This document shows, one piece after another, positions 63,749-64,000 of a DNA stretch of 64,000 bases. The position numbers and the translations under genes were made by a program. The notes under the pieces are model-generated. The model saw nothing but the letters and a program-made list of their open reading frames with translations. It had not been told where the DNA came from and made no database searches. The stretch's first letter is position 1; each line of letters begins with the position of its first letter. Source of the stretch: Actinomycetota bacterium (lineage in GTDB: Bacteria > Actinomycetota > Acidimicrobiia > Acidimicrobiales > Ilumatobacteraceae); contig VGAC01000002.1 of assembly GCA_016870865.1 (NCBI GenBank), positions 108,462 through 172,461 on the forward strand. The letters are read 5' to 3'.

Positions 63749-63764
63749 AAGTGAGCGTTTTCAC
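63749..63764. promoter_or_regulatory. Candidate TetR operator
   Basis: AGTGA-6 bp-TCACT inverted repeat (centre gcgttt) 40 bp upstream of the TetR start, within the 220-bp divergent promoter region; size fits a TetR dimer site. Confidence 0.4.
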
Positions 63765-63929
63765 TGCTTAGACACGCAGGGTCCGTTGCGATACCCTTTC
63801 GGAGTAAATAAGGACTATTTTCCAAACATGTCGGAATTCAGTTTTGGGGTGTAGGCCGTCAAAATGGACCAAGTTTCCACTACCCGGTGGGAGAGGTCTG
63901 CAACGAGTCTCGGGCTGGAGGACTTGTCG

Positions 63930-64000
63930 ATGACATCGCGGAGGACTGCGCGTCGCGTGCGTATCGTCGCGCGATCTCTTGTCCTGATGTTCGTCGTCGT
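63930..64000 (+). CDS. Start of an exported or membrane protein (partial)
   Basis: From ATG 63930, with GGAGGAC upstream, 23 codons read a basic N-terminus (MTSRRTARRVRIVARS) followed by a hydrophobic stretch (LVLMFVVV): a signal peptide or first membrane helix. The gene runs off the window. Function cannot be told. Confidence 0.55.
   Translation, partial: MTSRRTARRVRIVARSLVLMFVV

Overview
The window is GC-rich, densely coding bacterial chromosome. The gene content points to an actinobacterium, most likely of the class Acidimicrobiia. Supporting signs are F420-type luciferase-like (LLM) oxidoreductases, class E sortase remains, a DtxR/IdeR-type metalloregulator, an HU protein with a Lys/Ala tail, HelD, and a mycobacterial-style Zur box. 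A complete System I (Ccm) cytochrome c maturation operon is unusual for most Actinobacteria but fits Acidimicrobiia. The taxonomic call is an inference; there is no rRNA in the window.

Layout. 1-6.4 kb: a minus-strand ccmABCDEFGHI operon with overlapping stop/start codons almost throughout, open at the left edge. 6.4-18.9 kb: a decayed class E sortase, a crotonase, a TetR regulator, the giant helicase Lhr, a DtxR-family regulator, HelD, a cold-shock protein and small proteins. 18.9-29 kb: a reductive pyrimidine (or hydantoin) catabolism locus: beta-ureidopropionase, dihydropyrimidinase, CoA-acylating semialdehyde dehydrogenase, an LLM oxidoreductase, a four-gene NMT1/ThiY-like ABC importer and a convergent class III aminotransferase. 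29-34 kb: a branched-chain amino acid type importer (livKHMGF order in transcription). 34-40 kb: two secreted subtilisin-like (S8) proteases, the larger carrying two complete catalytic domains and two I9-like propeptides in one chain. 40-53 kb: lipoproteins, two ABC-F ATPases, a crotonase, HU, a kinase-like protein, an SDR dehydrogenase, hisI and mogA.

53.9-62.4 kb is the most interesting part. A GNAT-AAA+ fusion protein faces an aldehyde dehydrogenase homologue. Next to it is a translationally coupled minus-strand operon of a COG0523 GTPase, a cytosolic WD40 propeller, a thioredoxin-fold [2Fe-2S] ferredoxin and a 72-residue unknown protein. It diverges from znuACB across a perfect 7-1-7 Fur/Zur-type palindrome. 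I read this as a zinc-limitation regulon with an undescribed four-protein module, possibly for loading metal into a target enzyme.

At about 62.5 kb there is a 40-bp fragment matching the 3' end of a tRNA-Arg gene, the usual scar of site-specific integration. The sequence to its right (a weakly coding stretch, a TetR regulator and a partial exported protein) may be the start of a genomic island running off the window. A second, nearly full-length but degenerate tRNA-Arg copy lies at about 57.0 kb.
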